NCBI GenBank assembly: GCA_913056425.1
Contig: CAJXLR010000019.1
Coordinates: forward strand, 1-14,308
Direction: 5' to 3'
Source of the DNA: an uncultured Bacteroidota bacterium
Lineage (GTDB): Bacteria; Bacteroidota; Bacteroidia; NS11-12g; UBA9320
DNA length: 14,308 nucleotides
Positions 7,050-13,721 of the stretch are shown here, piece after piece. The notes under the pieces are model-generated. The model saw only the letters and a list, made by a program, of their open reading frames with translations, was not told the DNA's origin and searched no databases. Position numbers and translations under genes: made by a program. The stretch's first letter is position 1. Each line of letters starts with the position of its first letter.

Positions 7050-8489
7050 TCAGAATTTTATACAGATGTTCTTGGCCTCGGTGAAAAAGCGCAGAGCTTC
7101 CCATCCTCCTTCTCTACCTACCCCGGAGTTTTTTACCCCTCCAAATGGAGTTCTTAAGTCTCGCAACAACCAACAATTAACCCATACGATACCTGCCTTG
7201 ATATGATCTGCCATCCAATGCGCGGTGTTTAAATTTTGGGTCCAAACGGTTGAAGCCAAGCCGTAGCCGGTACTATTGGCCAGTCGTAGTGCTTCCTCTC
7301 GGTCTTCGAACGGTTGTATGGTAACAACTGGACCGAAAATCTCCTCTTGGTTCGTTCTACACGTTTCATTCAAACCTTCAATTACAGTTGGGCGCAAATA
7401 CCACCCTTCGCTGTATTCCCCTCCGGGATTTACCGTCTCACCACCGGTAAGCACCGTTCCTCCTTCTTCTTTTGCCAGTTGGATGTACGATTGAATTTTT
7501 TCAAAATGCGGTTTCGAAACGATAGCGCCTAAGTCGTTCTGTTCGTGCGGCAACCCAACTTTCATTTGAGAAACCCTCTCAACAAAAGCAGCTTTAAACT
7601 TTTCATATATACCTTTTTGCACATAGATCCTAGACCCACACAAGCAGATCTGACCTTGATTCGCGAATGACGATTTCAAGGTTGTTTTCAGCATTTTATC
7701 AAAATCGCAATCGTCAAAGATGATGTTCGGATTTTTTCCGCCAAGTTCAAGGCTCAGTTTCTTAAACATAGGTGCTGCGGTGCGTGCTATATGCTCTCCG
7801 GTACTGGTTCCTCCGGTAAACGAAATCATCGGCACATCCGGATGTGAGACTATGGCATTTCCGGCTTCCCCGCCCAACCCTTGTACGATGTTGAACACAC
7901 CCGGTGGGAATCCTGCTTCGATACAAAGTTCGGACAGCATGAACGCAGTCATGGGTGTTACTTCACTCGGCTTGGCAACCACCGTGTTTCCAGCAGCTAA
8001 AGCCGGTGCTACCTTCCAACTAAAGAGGTATAGTGGTAGATTCCATGGCGAAACACAACCTGCAACCCCAATGGGTTTGCGCGTGGTAAAATTGATTATG
8101 CCCTCGCCGGTTCTGTGACTCTCACTTTGAGTGTGTTTGATCGCGGTGCCAAAAAAGGCCAAATTGTCACGGCCTCGAGGAATATCAACTGAAGTAGCCA
8201 GCCAAAGTGGCTTTCCGTTATCTCTGCTTTCTGCAGCGGCCAATTTGTCTAGATTTTTGTCTATTAGCTCCGATAGACGCATTATGATTTTGCTGCGCTC
8301 CTCGGTTCGCATGGTGCTCCAACTTGGATACGCACGTTTAGCGGCTTCAACGGCTTGGTTTACATCCGATTCTGCTGAACGCGGAATCTTACTATACACC
8401 TTACCTGTTGCCGGCTCATAATTGTCGATGTATTCTCCGGAAACTGGTTTAACCAGTTCTCCGTTAATGTAGTTTTTTAACTCAATCAT
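7050..8489 (-). CDS. Aldehyde dehydrogenase, ALDH8/2-hydroxymuconic semialdehyde type
   Basis: NAD(P)-dependent aldehyde dehydrogenase oxidising an aldehyde to an acid. I use the ATG at 8487-8489 (479 residues); a TTG four codons upstream also opens the frame. Numbering from the ATG, the oxyanion-hole asparagine is N150 (SPWNLP), the general base is E248 (LELGGKNP), the nucleophile is C282 (GQICLCGSR) and EIFGP carries E383. The GQICLCGSR loop and VNCWLLRDLRTPFGG near the C-terminus are characteristic of the ALDH8A1, aminomuconate and hydroxymuconic semialdehyde dehydrogenase group, pointing to aromatic or tryptophan (kynurenine) breakdown. No other gene of such a pathway is in the window. 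It lies 55 bases upstream of DUF4290 on the same strand. The ALDH call is sure, the substrate is inferred. Confidence 0.9.
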   Translation of the reverse strand: MIELKNYINGELVKPVSGEYIDNYEPATGKVYSKIPRSAESDVNQAVEAAKRAYPSWSTMRTEERSKIIMRLSELIDKNLDKLAAAESRDNGKPLWLATSVDIPRGRDNLAFFGTAIKHTQSESHRTGEGIINFTTRKPIGVAGCVSPWNLPLYLFSWKVAPALAAGNTVVAKPSEVTPMTAFMLSELCIEAGFPPGVFNIVQGLGGEAGNAIVSHPDVPMISFTGGTSTGEHIARTAAPMFKKLSLELGGKNPNIIFDDCDFDKMLKTTLKSSFANQGQICLCGSRIYVQKGIYEKFKAAFVERVSQMKVGLPHEQNDLGAIVSKPHFEKIQSYIQLAKEEGGTVLTGGETVNPGGEYSEGWYLRPTVIEGLNETCRTNQEEIFGPVVTIQPFEDREEALRLANSTGYGLASTVWTQNLNTAHWMADHIKAGIVWVNCWLLRDLRTPFGGVKNSGVGREGGWEALRFFTEAKNICIKF

Positions 8490-8498
8490 ACGCTGAGC

Positions 8499-8506
8499 CA
8501 AAAGTA
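8499..8506 (-). promoter_or_regulatory. Candidate -7 promoter box for the aldehyde dehydrogenase
   Basis: TACTTTTG on the minus strand matches the Bacteroidota -7 consensus TAnnTTTG and lies ten bases before the chosen ATG. A -33 TTG is not present at the usual spacing (TAG is the nearest). If real, the transcript would have a leader of only a few bases. It also argues against the upstream TTG start, which overlaps this box. Confidence 0.3.
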
Positions 8507-8527
8507 CAACGAATAGCCTAGTTGTGC

Positions 8528-8780
8528 CTAAAAATCATAGCGCAAAAGAAGTCCTGCACCCATCATCTTTCGATCATCAAACAAGGTAGTTTACCGCCCA
8601 AAATGTTCGTAGTTAACTTGCGCTTCCAACATCACGTGAGGGTTTAATCAGGCAAGTGATTGATTTCAACTGGTTTTGTGTTAAAATGGATTCGACACCC
8701 GACCACAATGTAGAGTCACACGGAATGTCTTTCAGTTTGGTATACGCACCGAGCGCGAAAAACGTTAGTCGAAAGGTAAA
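8528..8780 (-). pseudogene. Decayed outer-membrane beta-barrel protein, C-terminal remnant
   Basis: No intact ORF lies here, but the three minus-strand frames read as consecutive pieces of one protein. The first frame gives RLTFFALGAYTKLKDIP then STLWSGVES; a shift then gives IHFNTKPVEINHLPD followed by a stop; a further shift gives LNPHVMLEAQVNYEHFGR, a TAA stop at 8591-8593, then TTLFDDRKMMGAGLLLRYDF and TAG. Alternating polar/hydrophobic strands and a final aromatic residue (RYDF) are typical of outer-membrane barrels. At least two frameshifts and two internal stops are needed, so it is a pseudogene or a badly erroneous consensus. The protein family was not identified. It ends at the point where the phosphatidyltransferase remnant begins. 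Confidence 0.5.
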
Positions 8781-9124
8781 CTTTTTTTAAGGACAATTGG
8801 TTTGCAATCACGCTGGTTATCTTTCTTGAAGCTCTTACTTACCTGGCTTCGTTTATTCGATTTAAAAAAGGAATTGCTACACATTCTATTCTTGCCAAGT
8901 TTTGGACACTCACATTACTTGCTTTCTGTATTGAGTTAATTTTAACCGGACAATCAATTTGGTTGTTTTGGACGTGCATTATAATGGGGATCATATCACG
9001 TTGGGAGATTCTTGCCATTATTTTGACTTTGAAATTTTGGACCTCAGACGTGCCAAGTATTTTTGTGGTGAAGCGAATAAACCGAGGGGAAACCATTAAG
9101 AAAAATCCTCTTTTCAACAGTTGA
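8780..9124 (+). pseudogene. CDP-alcohol phosphatidyltransferase, C-terminal half only
   Basis: An open plus-strand frame of 114 codons runs from just after a stop at 8777-8779 to TGA at 9122-9124. It reads as the membrane-spanning C-terminal half of a flavobacterial CDP-alcohol phosphatidyltransferase: NWFAITLVIFLEALTYLASF, then FRFKKGIATHSI-like text (IRFKKGIATHSILAKFWTL), GIISRWEILAIIL, and a polar end RGETIKKNPLFNS. The N-terminal catalytic motif of this family (DGxxAR...GxxxDxxxD) is missing, and no ATG occurs until 8984, two thirds into the homologous region. It is therefore a truncated, presumably inactive, remnant. The minus-strand ORF covering the same bases has no recognisable content. 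The next gene starts 12 bases after the stop. Confidence 0.65.
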
Positions 9125-9136
9125 AACAACTAACAC

Positions 9137-9637
9137 ATGAACATAAACATCAGAAATTGGGAAACCTCCGACGCGGAGCGTTTGGCCAAAATTGCAAACA
9201 ACTTTGCTATTGCGAAATGGCTCACAAACAAGTATCCTTACCCGTATAGTTTAGATGATGCAAAGGCGTTCATTGCATTTGCAAATGAAGCTGAGACTCC
9301 AAATGTTTTTGCGATTACCCTTTATGACCAGGTAATTGGCGCCATTGGAATCCATCCGCAAGATGATATTTGGTCTAAAAATGCAGAATTGGGTTATTGG
9401 ATTGCTGAGGATTATTGGGGACAAGGCATTGCTACCCTTGCGATTAAAGAACTAGTGGTTTACGGATTTAATCACCTCAACCTCAATCGAATATTTGCGC
9501 GTCCGTTCGGTACTAATATTGGAAGTCGGAAAGCATTGGATAAAGCTGGCTTTCGCTTAGAAGCAAATCTACCCAAAACCATATGGAAGAACGATCAGTG
9601 GTACGATGAGTACATTTATGCCATCAGACAGTATTAA
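9137..9637 (+). CDS. GNAT acetyltransferase
   Basis: GCN5-related N-acetyltransferase, 166 residues, RimJ/RimL-like (Acetyltransf_3). The acetyl-CoA binding region ELGYWIAEDYWGQGIATLA is close to consensus, with the full WGQGIAT loop. The late strand-helix is NIGSRKALDKAGFRLEA, and the end WYDEYIYAIRQY is typical of this group. Its targets cannot be read from the sequence. It is not closely similar to the GNAT at 3003-3554: the two share only the family pattern. The 3' end overlaps the phosphate transporter gene convergently by 14 bases. Possibly transcribed from whatever promoter once served the truncated gene just upstream. Confidence 0.88.
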   Translation: MNINIRNWETSDAERLAKIANNFAIAKWLTNKYPYPYSLDDAKAFIAFANEAETPNVFAITLYDQVIGAIGIHPQDDIWSKNAELGYWIAEDYWGQGIATLAIKELVVYGFNHLNLNRIFARPFGTNIGSRKALDKAGFRLEANLPKTIWKNDQWYDEYIYAIRQY

Positions 9638-11849
9638 CTGTCCTTGGTGCTTCGGCTTTGTGCTCTGATACATCAACTGTCTCATTAGCCAGCTTAGCCA
9701 ATCGATGTGAAATACCAACTAAGTCGCGAAGCTCAAAATAGATACTAAAAAGAACTACCGCCCTTTTAGTAGGGGTTACACCGTGCTGTATGGCCGAGAT
9801 GTTTCCATCGATTAGCTCATCGGTCAGATCCAAAAACTGGTGTTTCTTGATACGTAGGGAAGGCTCACTCGCATGAGGCAATTTTGCCGATTGGGTGTCA
9901 GCGAATTGGTCGCTAAAACTGAGGCCTAAGTTGACTAATTCGTCGATTTCAGACTGAGATAGAGATTCGTGTACGTTTTCGACGTAGTTGGAACATGAGT
10001 TCACCAAGCCTTCAACCGATGTGACAACTTCTTGCTCTAGATCAAAGATGCGAACAAATCGCTTTATCGCGCTCTGATCAGATTTGCTGCGCTTGAGGGA
10101 AGTAATCAACTCATACTGTAAGTCTTCATTTAGTTCCTTGAGTTTCGCAAAATTCTGCCGAGCTAACTGAATTTTTGCACGATCTTCGTTTACAAAACCA
10201 TCGATCGAGAGTCTCACGGTTTCTTCAACACTATGCATAACCAATGAGACTCGCTGAGGTGTTTCAACGGCAAGATCCTCATTTACCGAGGATTCACTTT
10301 TCTGAGCTTTGGACTTATGATAACGTGTGGTTTTATAGAGCAAGGCTACAGCGAGTAAGAGTAATGAGCCTACCACCGGAAGTTTGAACTTCACAATGAG
10401 CAATGCAAAGACAGCTGCAACTGTAAATGCAACTATAGCGGTAGCTAGCCACCCCCCAATCACATTAAGTACGCCGGAAACTCGATACACCGCGCTGTCT
10501 CGGCCCCAAGCTTTGTCCGCCAATGAAGCACCCATTGCAACCATGAAACTTACATACGTCGTAGAAAGTGGAAGTTTTAAGGATGTTGCAAGAGCTACAA
10601 GCATACTGGCTATTGTAAGATTTACAGAAGCTCGTATTAAATCAAATGATGCTCCGTTTGCCGGCGGAGTTATAGTCTTATAGCTGTTATCAATACGTTG
10701 CTGTAATCCTTCAGGCAAAAGTTTATTTACTACACCCGACATACGGTAGCTGTTTCGAACCAACCATCGCGCAAAACCATTTGGCTGGAAACGTTCGTGT
10801 CCTTCAGACTGGCGACCTAAGTTTACTTCAGTTTCGGTAACCGATTGAGCTTTTTTACTAAACCACAGAGTCAGAATCATTATGGTTCCGGCTGCTAAGA
10901 GCAGCATACTGTTTGTGCGAACCGGTGCCTTAAGAAACCCAACATTAAACGATTCAAGAGCCACGCCAGCTGATTTCCATGTGGTGGACGACTCTAGTCC
11001 TGCAATAGGTACTCCTATAAAGTTTACCAAGTCATTTCCGGCAAACGCCATGGCCAACGAGAAGGTTCCAAAAAGTACAACTACTTTGAACGAGTTTACT
11101 TTAAAACGATTTAGTATCGAAAGGACAACGACCCAAGATGCCAACGACCCGGCGAAGAGGATAAATGTGTTTTGCTCCACCCAAGTTAGGAATCCTTCAG
11201 TGACAAAACTAGCTCCTTTAACACCTTTGATAATTAAGAAATAGGTCAGTGCAGACAGTGCCAACCCCGCCCATAGTGTTGTTAGCCAAACTGGAGATTT
11301 GTCGTATTGAAATGAAAACAAAACCCGTGAGATTCGTTGAACAATAAAGCCAATGGTGAAAGCGAACATAATACTCAGGAAAATCCCGGATATGATAGCT
11401 ACGGCTTTGGTCGTATTGATGTAATTACCAAGCGACACTAATGACTCACCGTTTGAAATTACTGAAATCGTAGCAACCATAACTGCTGCGCCCAGCAATT
11501 CGAACACAATAGACACTGTGGTTGAAGTAGGCATCCCAAAGGTGTTAAACACATCCAACAGTATTATATCGGTGAGCATAACCGCTAAGAAGATAGCAAT
11601 CACCTGTTCGAACGTGAAAAAACCAGGGTCAAAAACACCACTCCTAGCCACTTCCATCATCCCACTAGAGAAGGTTGCACCGGCAAATATTCCCAAACTG
11701 GCAACTACCATTATCACCTTTCTGCTGGCGACTTTAGAACCGATAGATGAATTAAGGAAGTTTACAGCATCGTTGCTTACCCCGACGATTAGGTCTGACA
11801 CAGCAAGCACAAAAAGAATAATTATGGCAAGTGTATAGAAGTCAGGCAT
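9624..11849 (-). CDS. PiT-family inorganic phosphate transporter with PhoU-like C-terminal extension
   Basis: Inner-membrane cation-coupled phosphate permease, 741 residues from the ATG at 11847-11849 (a TTG five codons upstream is less likely). It shows the internal duplication of PiT carriers: GVSNDAVNFLNSSIGSK near residue 25 with GMPTSTTVS near 105, then GNDLVNFIGVPIAG near 272 with KLPLSTTYVSF near 425. About a dozen hydrophobic helices end near residue 505. The remaining ~235 residues are soluble, helical and charged, resembling PhoU/DUF47 proteins, which regulate phosphate uptake; in many bacteria these are a separate gene. The long form is, from memory, common in flavobacteria. Pit-type low-affinity uptake is the expected role. 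Confidence 0.9.
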   Translation of the reverse strand: MPDFYTLAIIILFVLAVSDLIVGVSNDAVNFLNSSIGSKVASRKVIMVVASLGIFAGATFSSGMMEVARSGVFDPGFFTFEQVIAIFLAVMLTDIILLDVFNTFGMPTSTTVSIVFELLGAAVMVATISVISNGESLVSLGNYINTTKAVAIISGIFLSIMFAFTIGFIVQRISRVLFSFQYDKSPVWLTTLWAGLALSALTYFLIIKGVKGASFVTEGFLTWVEQNTFILFAGSLASWVVVLSILNRFKVNSFKVVVLFGTFSLAMAFAGNDLVNFIGVPIAGLESSTTWKSAGVALESFNVGFLKAPVRTNSMLLLAAGTIMILTLWFSKKAQSVTETEVNLGRQSEGHERFQPNGFARWLVRNSYRMSGVVNKLLPEGLQQRIDNSYKTITPPANGASFDLIRASVNLTIASMLVALATSLKLPLSTTYVSFMVAMGASLADKAWGRDSAVYRVSGVLNVIGGWLATAIVAFTVAAVFALLIVKFKLPVVGSLLLLAVALLYKTTRYHKSKAQKSESSVNEDLAVETPQRVSLVMHSVEETVRLSIDGFVNEDRAKIQLARQNFAKLKELNEDLQYELITSLKRSKSDQSAIKRFVRIFDLEQEVVTSVEGLVNSCSNYVENVHESLSQSEIDELVNLGLSFSDQFADTQSAKLPHASEPSLRIKKHQFLDLTDELIDGNISAIQHGVTPTKRAVVLFSIYFELRDLVGISHRLAKLANETVDVSEHKAEAPRTVNTV

Positions 11850-11917
11850 TAGGCTGTAAAACAATCTCTTGCGAAGATACCTTATAGGTTAAGTCCCTAA
11901 TATTAACTAAGTGTTAA

Positions 11918-11927
11918 GAATCGATTC
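11918..11927. repeat. 10-base palindrome between the phosphate transporter and SDR genes
   Basis: GAATCGATTC is a perfect palindrome in the roughly 125-base divergent intergenic region. It could be an operator for either gene. A sequence this short may arise by chance. No convincing promoter box was seen for the SDR gene; TATCTTCG on the minus strand is a one-mismatch -7 candidate for the transporter. Confidence 0.2.
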
Positions 11928-11974
11928 AAGAATAAACGTGTGAACTATTTGCTTTCTTCTGGGTTTCATGTACG

Positions 11975-12661
11975 ATGGGAAATTACTTTGTAATAGGAGG
12001 ATCAAGCGGAATTGGGAAAGAAATAGTATCTCAATTACTTGCAGACGGTCATATGGTTTATGCCACGTTTAACGAAAATGAAACTTCCATGTCCGGAGCA
12101 GAGTTCTCAAGACTCAATGTTCTTGAAGATGACATGCAGATTCCGGAAGTTGAGTCGCTGGATGGACTGGTTTACTGCCCGGGCAGTATCAATCTAAAAC
12201 CGTTTCACCGTATTAAGCCGGAAGCGTTTGTTGACGATTTCAATTTACAAGTTGTAGGCGCCATTAAAGTGACACAAGCTGCTTTAACACTTTTAAAAAA
12301 AGGGACTAACCCAAGCATTGTACTTTTTAGTACTGTTGCTGTTCAATTTGGATTCCCCTTCCATTCCCAAGTGGCGGCATCTAAGGGCGCGCTTGAAGGA
12401 TTGACACGTGCGTTGGCCGCGGAGTTTGCACCAACCATTCGCGTAAACTGTATCGCTCCGTCGATTACAGACACACCGCTGGCAGAGCGATTGTTAAGCA
12501 GTGATGAGAAGCGCGAAGCGAATGCCCAACGTCATCCGCTTAAGGAAATTGGAAATCCAGACGACATAGCTCACACGGCAACATTCCTTCTCTCCCCCAA
12601 AGCAAAGTGGATAACCGGTCAAATACTACATGTCGATGGTGGCATGTCTAGCATCAAATAA
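11975..12661 (+). CDS. Atypical short-chain dehydrogenase/reductase lacking the catalytic tyrosine
   Basis: SDR-fold protein, 228 residues. The nucleotide-binding loop GGSSGIG (residues 8-14) and the C-terminal WITGQILHVDGG are classical. The active site is not: the segment FSTVAVQFGFPFHSQVAASK aligns T120 with the usual catalytic serine and V133 with the catalytic tyrosine of YxxxK, leaving only K137. The asparagine of the tetrad also seems replaced (LQVVG, Q92). I recall relatives with the same FHxxVAA(A/S)K pattern, so this is a family trait rather than a local mutation. It probably binds NAD(P) but may not act as an ordinary oxidoreductase. First gene of a tight plus-strand run, one base before the next start. 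Confidence 0.88.
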   Translation: MGNYFVIGGSSGIGKEIVSQLLADGHMVYATFNENETSMSGAEFSRLNVLEDDMQIPEVESLDGLVYCPGSINLKPFHRIKPEAFVDDFNLQVVGAIKVTQAALTLLKKGTNPSIVLFSTVAVQFGFPFHSQVAASKGALEGLTRALAAEFAPTIRVNCIAPSITDTPLAERLLSSDEKREANAQRHPLKEIGNPDDIAHTATFLLSPKAKWITGQILHVDGGMSSIK

Positions 12662-12662
12662 T

Positions 12663-12836
12663 ATGTTTTCATTATTCAAGAAAAAAAGTCCTGCAGATAA
12701 GTTGCAAGCTGAGTTCGACAAACTCATGAAAGAGGCTCACCGTTTATCAACTGTAAATCGTGCAGAGAGTGACGCCCTGTATGCCAAAGCCGACGAGATA
12801 GGTAAGGAGATTGACAAACTTAAACAACAAGGATAA
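12663..12836 (+). CDS. Lacal_2735-family microprotein
   Basis: 57-residue protein beginning MFSLFKKKSPADKLQAEF; I recognise the Lacal_2735 family, small proteins of flavobacteria with no known function. After a short hydrophobic start (FSLF) and a lysine cluster it is one charged, probably helical hairpin (KLMKEAHRLSTVNRAESD, then KADEIGKEIDKLKQ). I chose the ATG at 12663, one base after the SDR stop; an upstream in-frame ATG at 12630 lies inside the SDR gene and adds residues not seen in the family. Its stop overlaps the ATG of the next gene (TAATG), so translation with the SRPBCC gene is probably coupled. Confidence 0.8.
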   Translation: MFSLFKKKSPADKLQAEFDKLMKEAHRLSTVNRAESDALYAKADEIGKEIDKLKQQG

Positions 12837-13300
12837 TGGGCTTCTATCAAAAGAAAACCAGTCAGCTTGTTAACGCTCCGCTCGACGAGGTATGGGATTT
12901 CATATCATCTCCGGCAAACCTCAAAGAGATCACTCCGGATCACATGGGCTTTGACATTACGAGTAAAGACATCCCGGAAAAGATGTATCCCGGGATGATT
13001 ATCAGTTACATTGTTAAACCCATGCTGAATATCCCGACTACCTGGGTAACAGAAATTACGCATGTGGTAGAGAAAGAGTTTTTTGTAGATGAACAAAGAA
13101 TTGGTCCTTACAGTATGTGGCATCACGAGCACAGACTTATACCTCAGGGCGACAAAACATTGATGGAGGACATCATTTCTTACCAACCTCCTTTTGGCTT
13201 TTTGGGGAGCATCGCGAATGCGTTGTTCATCAAAAGACAACTCAACAATATCTTCGAGTATCGAGAAGAGGCCGTGAAAAAACGCTTCCCGGGTAGTTGA
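12836..13300 (+). CDS. SRPBCC (START/Bet v1-like) ligand-binding protein
   Basis: 154-residue protein of the SRPBCC superfamily, whose helix-grip fold holds a hydrophobic ligand. The first strand QLVNAPLDEVWDFISSPANL followed by KEITP is the family hallmark; later strands include WVTEITHV and GPYSMWHHEHRL, and the sequence ends in a long helix (LNNIFEYREEAVKKRF). There is no signal peptide, so it is cytoplasmic. Relatives are sometimes annotated as cell-division inhibitors or found near photolyase and isoprenoid or carotenoid genes; neither can be confirmed here because no such gene is in the window. Start overlaps the microprotein stop by one base. The ligand is unknown. Confidence 0.85.
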   Translation: MGFYQKKTSQLVNAPLDEVWDFISSPANLKEITPDHMGFDITSKDIPEKMYPGMIISYIVKPMLNIPTTWVTEITHVVEKEFFVDEQRIGPYSMWHHEHRLIPQGDKTLMEDIISYQPPFGFLGSIANALFIKRQLNNIFEYREEAVKKRFPGS

Positions 13301-13340
13301 AATTCTCAGACTTCATCGGTCGTCGATGTATTTTTGTTTC

Positions 13341-13721
13341 ATGACAAAAGACCTGACCGAAATTCGAGGTACACTAGCTGCGTTGTTTCAACGCCACAAA
13401 TCCCTTTTTAAGATTACCGACAATGGTTCTAATATAGAAGCTCACGGAACAGTGGAAGCCGTACAGGATAAGAAAAAAGTTGATGGATTTTACTTTGCGA
13501 GCATAGTTCCGAAACCAAAGGACGTCCGCTTCTATTTCTTTCCAATATACACGCATGCGAAGGAGATAAGTCCATTGTTGAATGAAGAGCTAAAAAAAGC
13601 ACTAAAAGGGAAGTCCTGTTTCCACATAAAATCACTTAGTGAGGAATCCGTTGCTCGACTAGAAGAAATGACTGATACGGCGGTTGCGTTATATCAACAA
13701 AATAAATGGCTCGCAGAATGA
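13341..13721 (+). CDS. DUF1801-like (YdhG-type) uncharacterised protein
   Basis: 126-residue soluble protein, MTKDLTEIRGTLAALF at the start. The middle, GFYFASIVPKPKDVRFYFFP then KGKSCFHIKSL, resembles the DUF1801/YdhG domain, where such strands form a small beta-alpha fold; the final helix ends YQQNKWLAE. No catalytic motif is evident. I prefer the ATG at 13341 over an in-frame one five codons upstream, because the extra residues (MYFCF) do not look like the family. It follows the SRPBCC gene by 40 bases, and its stop TGA overlaps the ATG of the methyltransferase gene (ATGA), which points to coupled expression. The family call is tentative. Confidence 0.65.
   Translation: MTKDLTEIRGTLAALFQRHKSLFKITDNGSNIEAHGTVEAVQDKKKVDGFYFASIVPKPKDVRFYFFPIYTHAKEISPLLNEELKKALKGKSCFHIKSLSEESVARLEEMTDTAVALYQQNKWLAE

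Noticed and set aside
8839..9129. Minus-strand 96-codon ORF in the gap between the aldehyde dehydrogenase and GNAT genes
   Set aside because: It is antisense to the phosphatidyltransferase remnant, whose plus-strand translation has membrane helices and family-like motifs, while the minus-strand product has nothing recognisable.
3003..9637. Idea that the two GNAT genes are a recent duplication
   Set aside because: They share only general family motifs; the acetyl-CoA loops, termini and lengths differ.
636..9637. Two convergent gene ends that each overlap by 14 bases (636-649 and 9624-9637)
   Set aside because: The sequences at the two overlaps differ and short convergent overlaps are common; the equal length is probably coincidence.
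12630..12836. Longer version of the Lacal_2735 microprotein starting at the ATG at 12630
   Set aside because: The extra eleven residues lie within the SDR coding region and the ATG at 12663 matches the family start.
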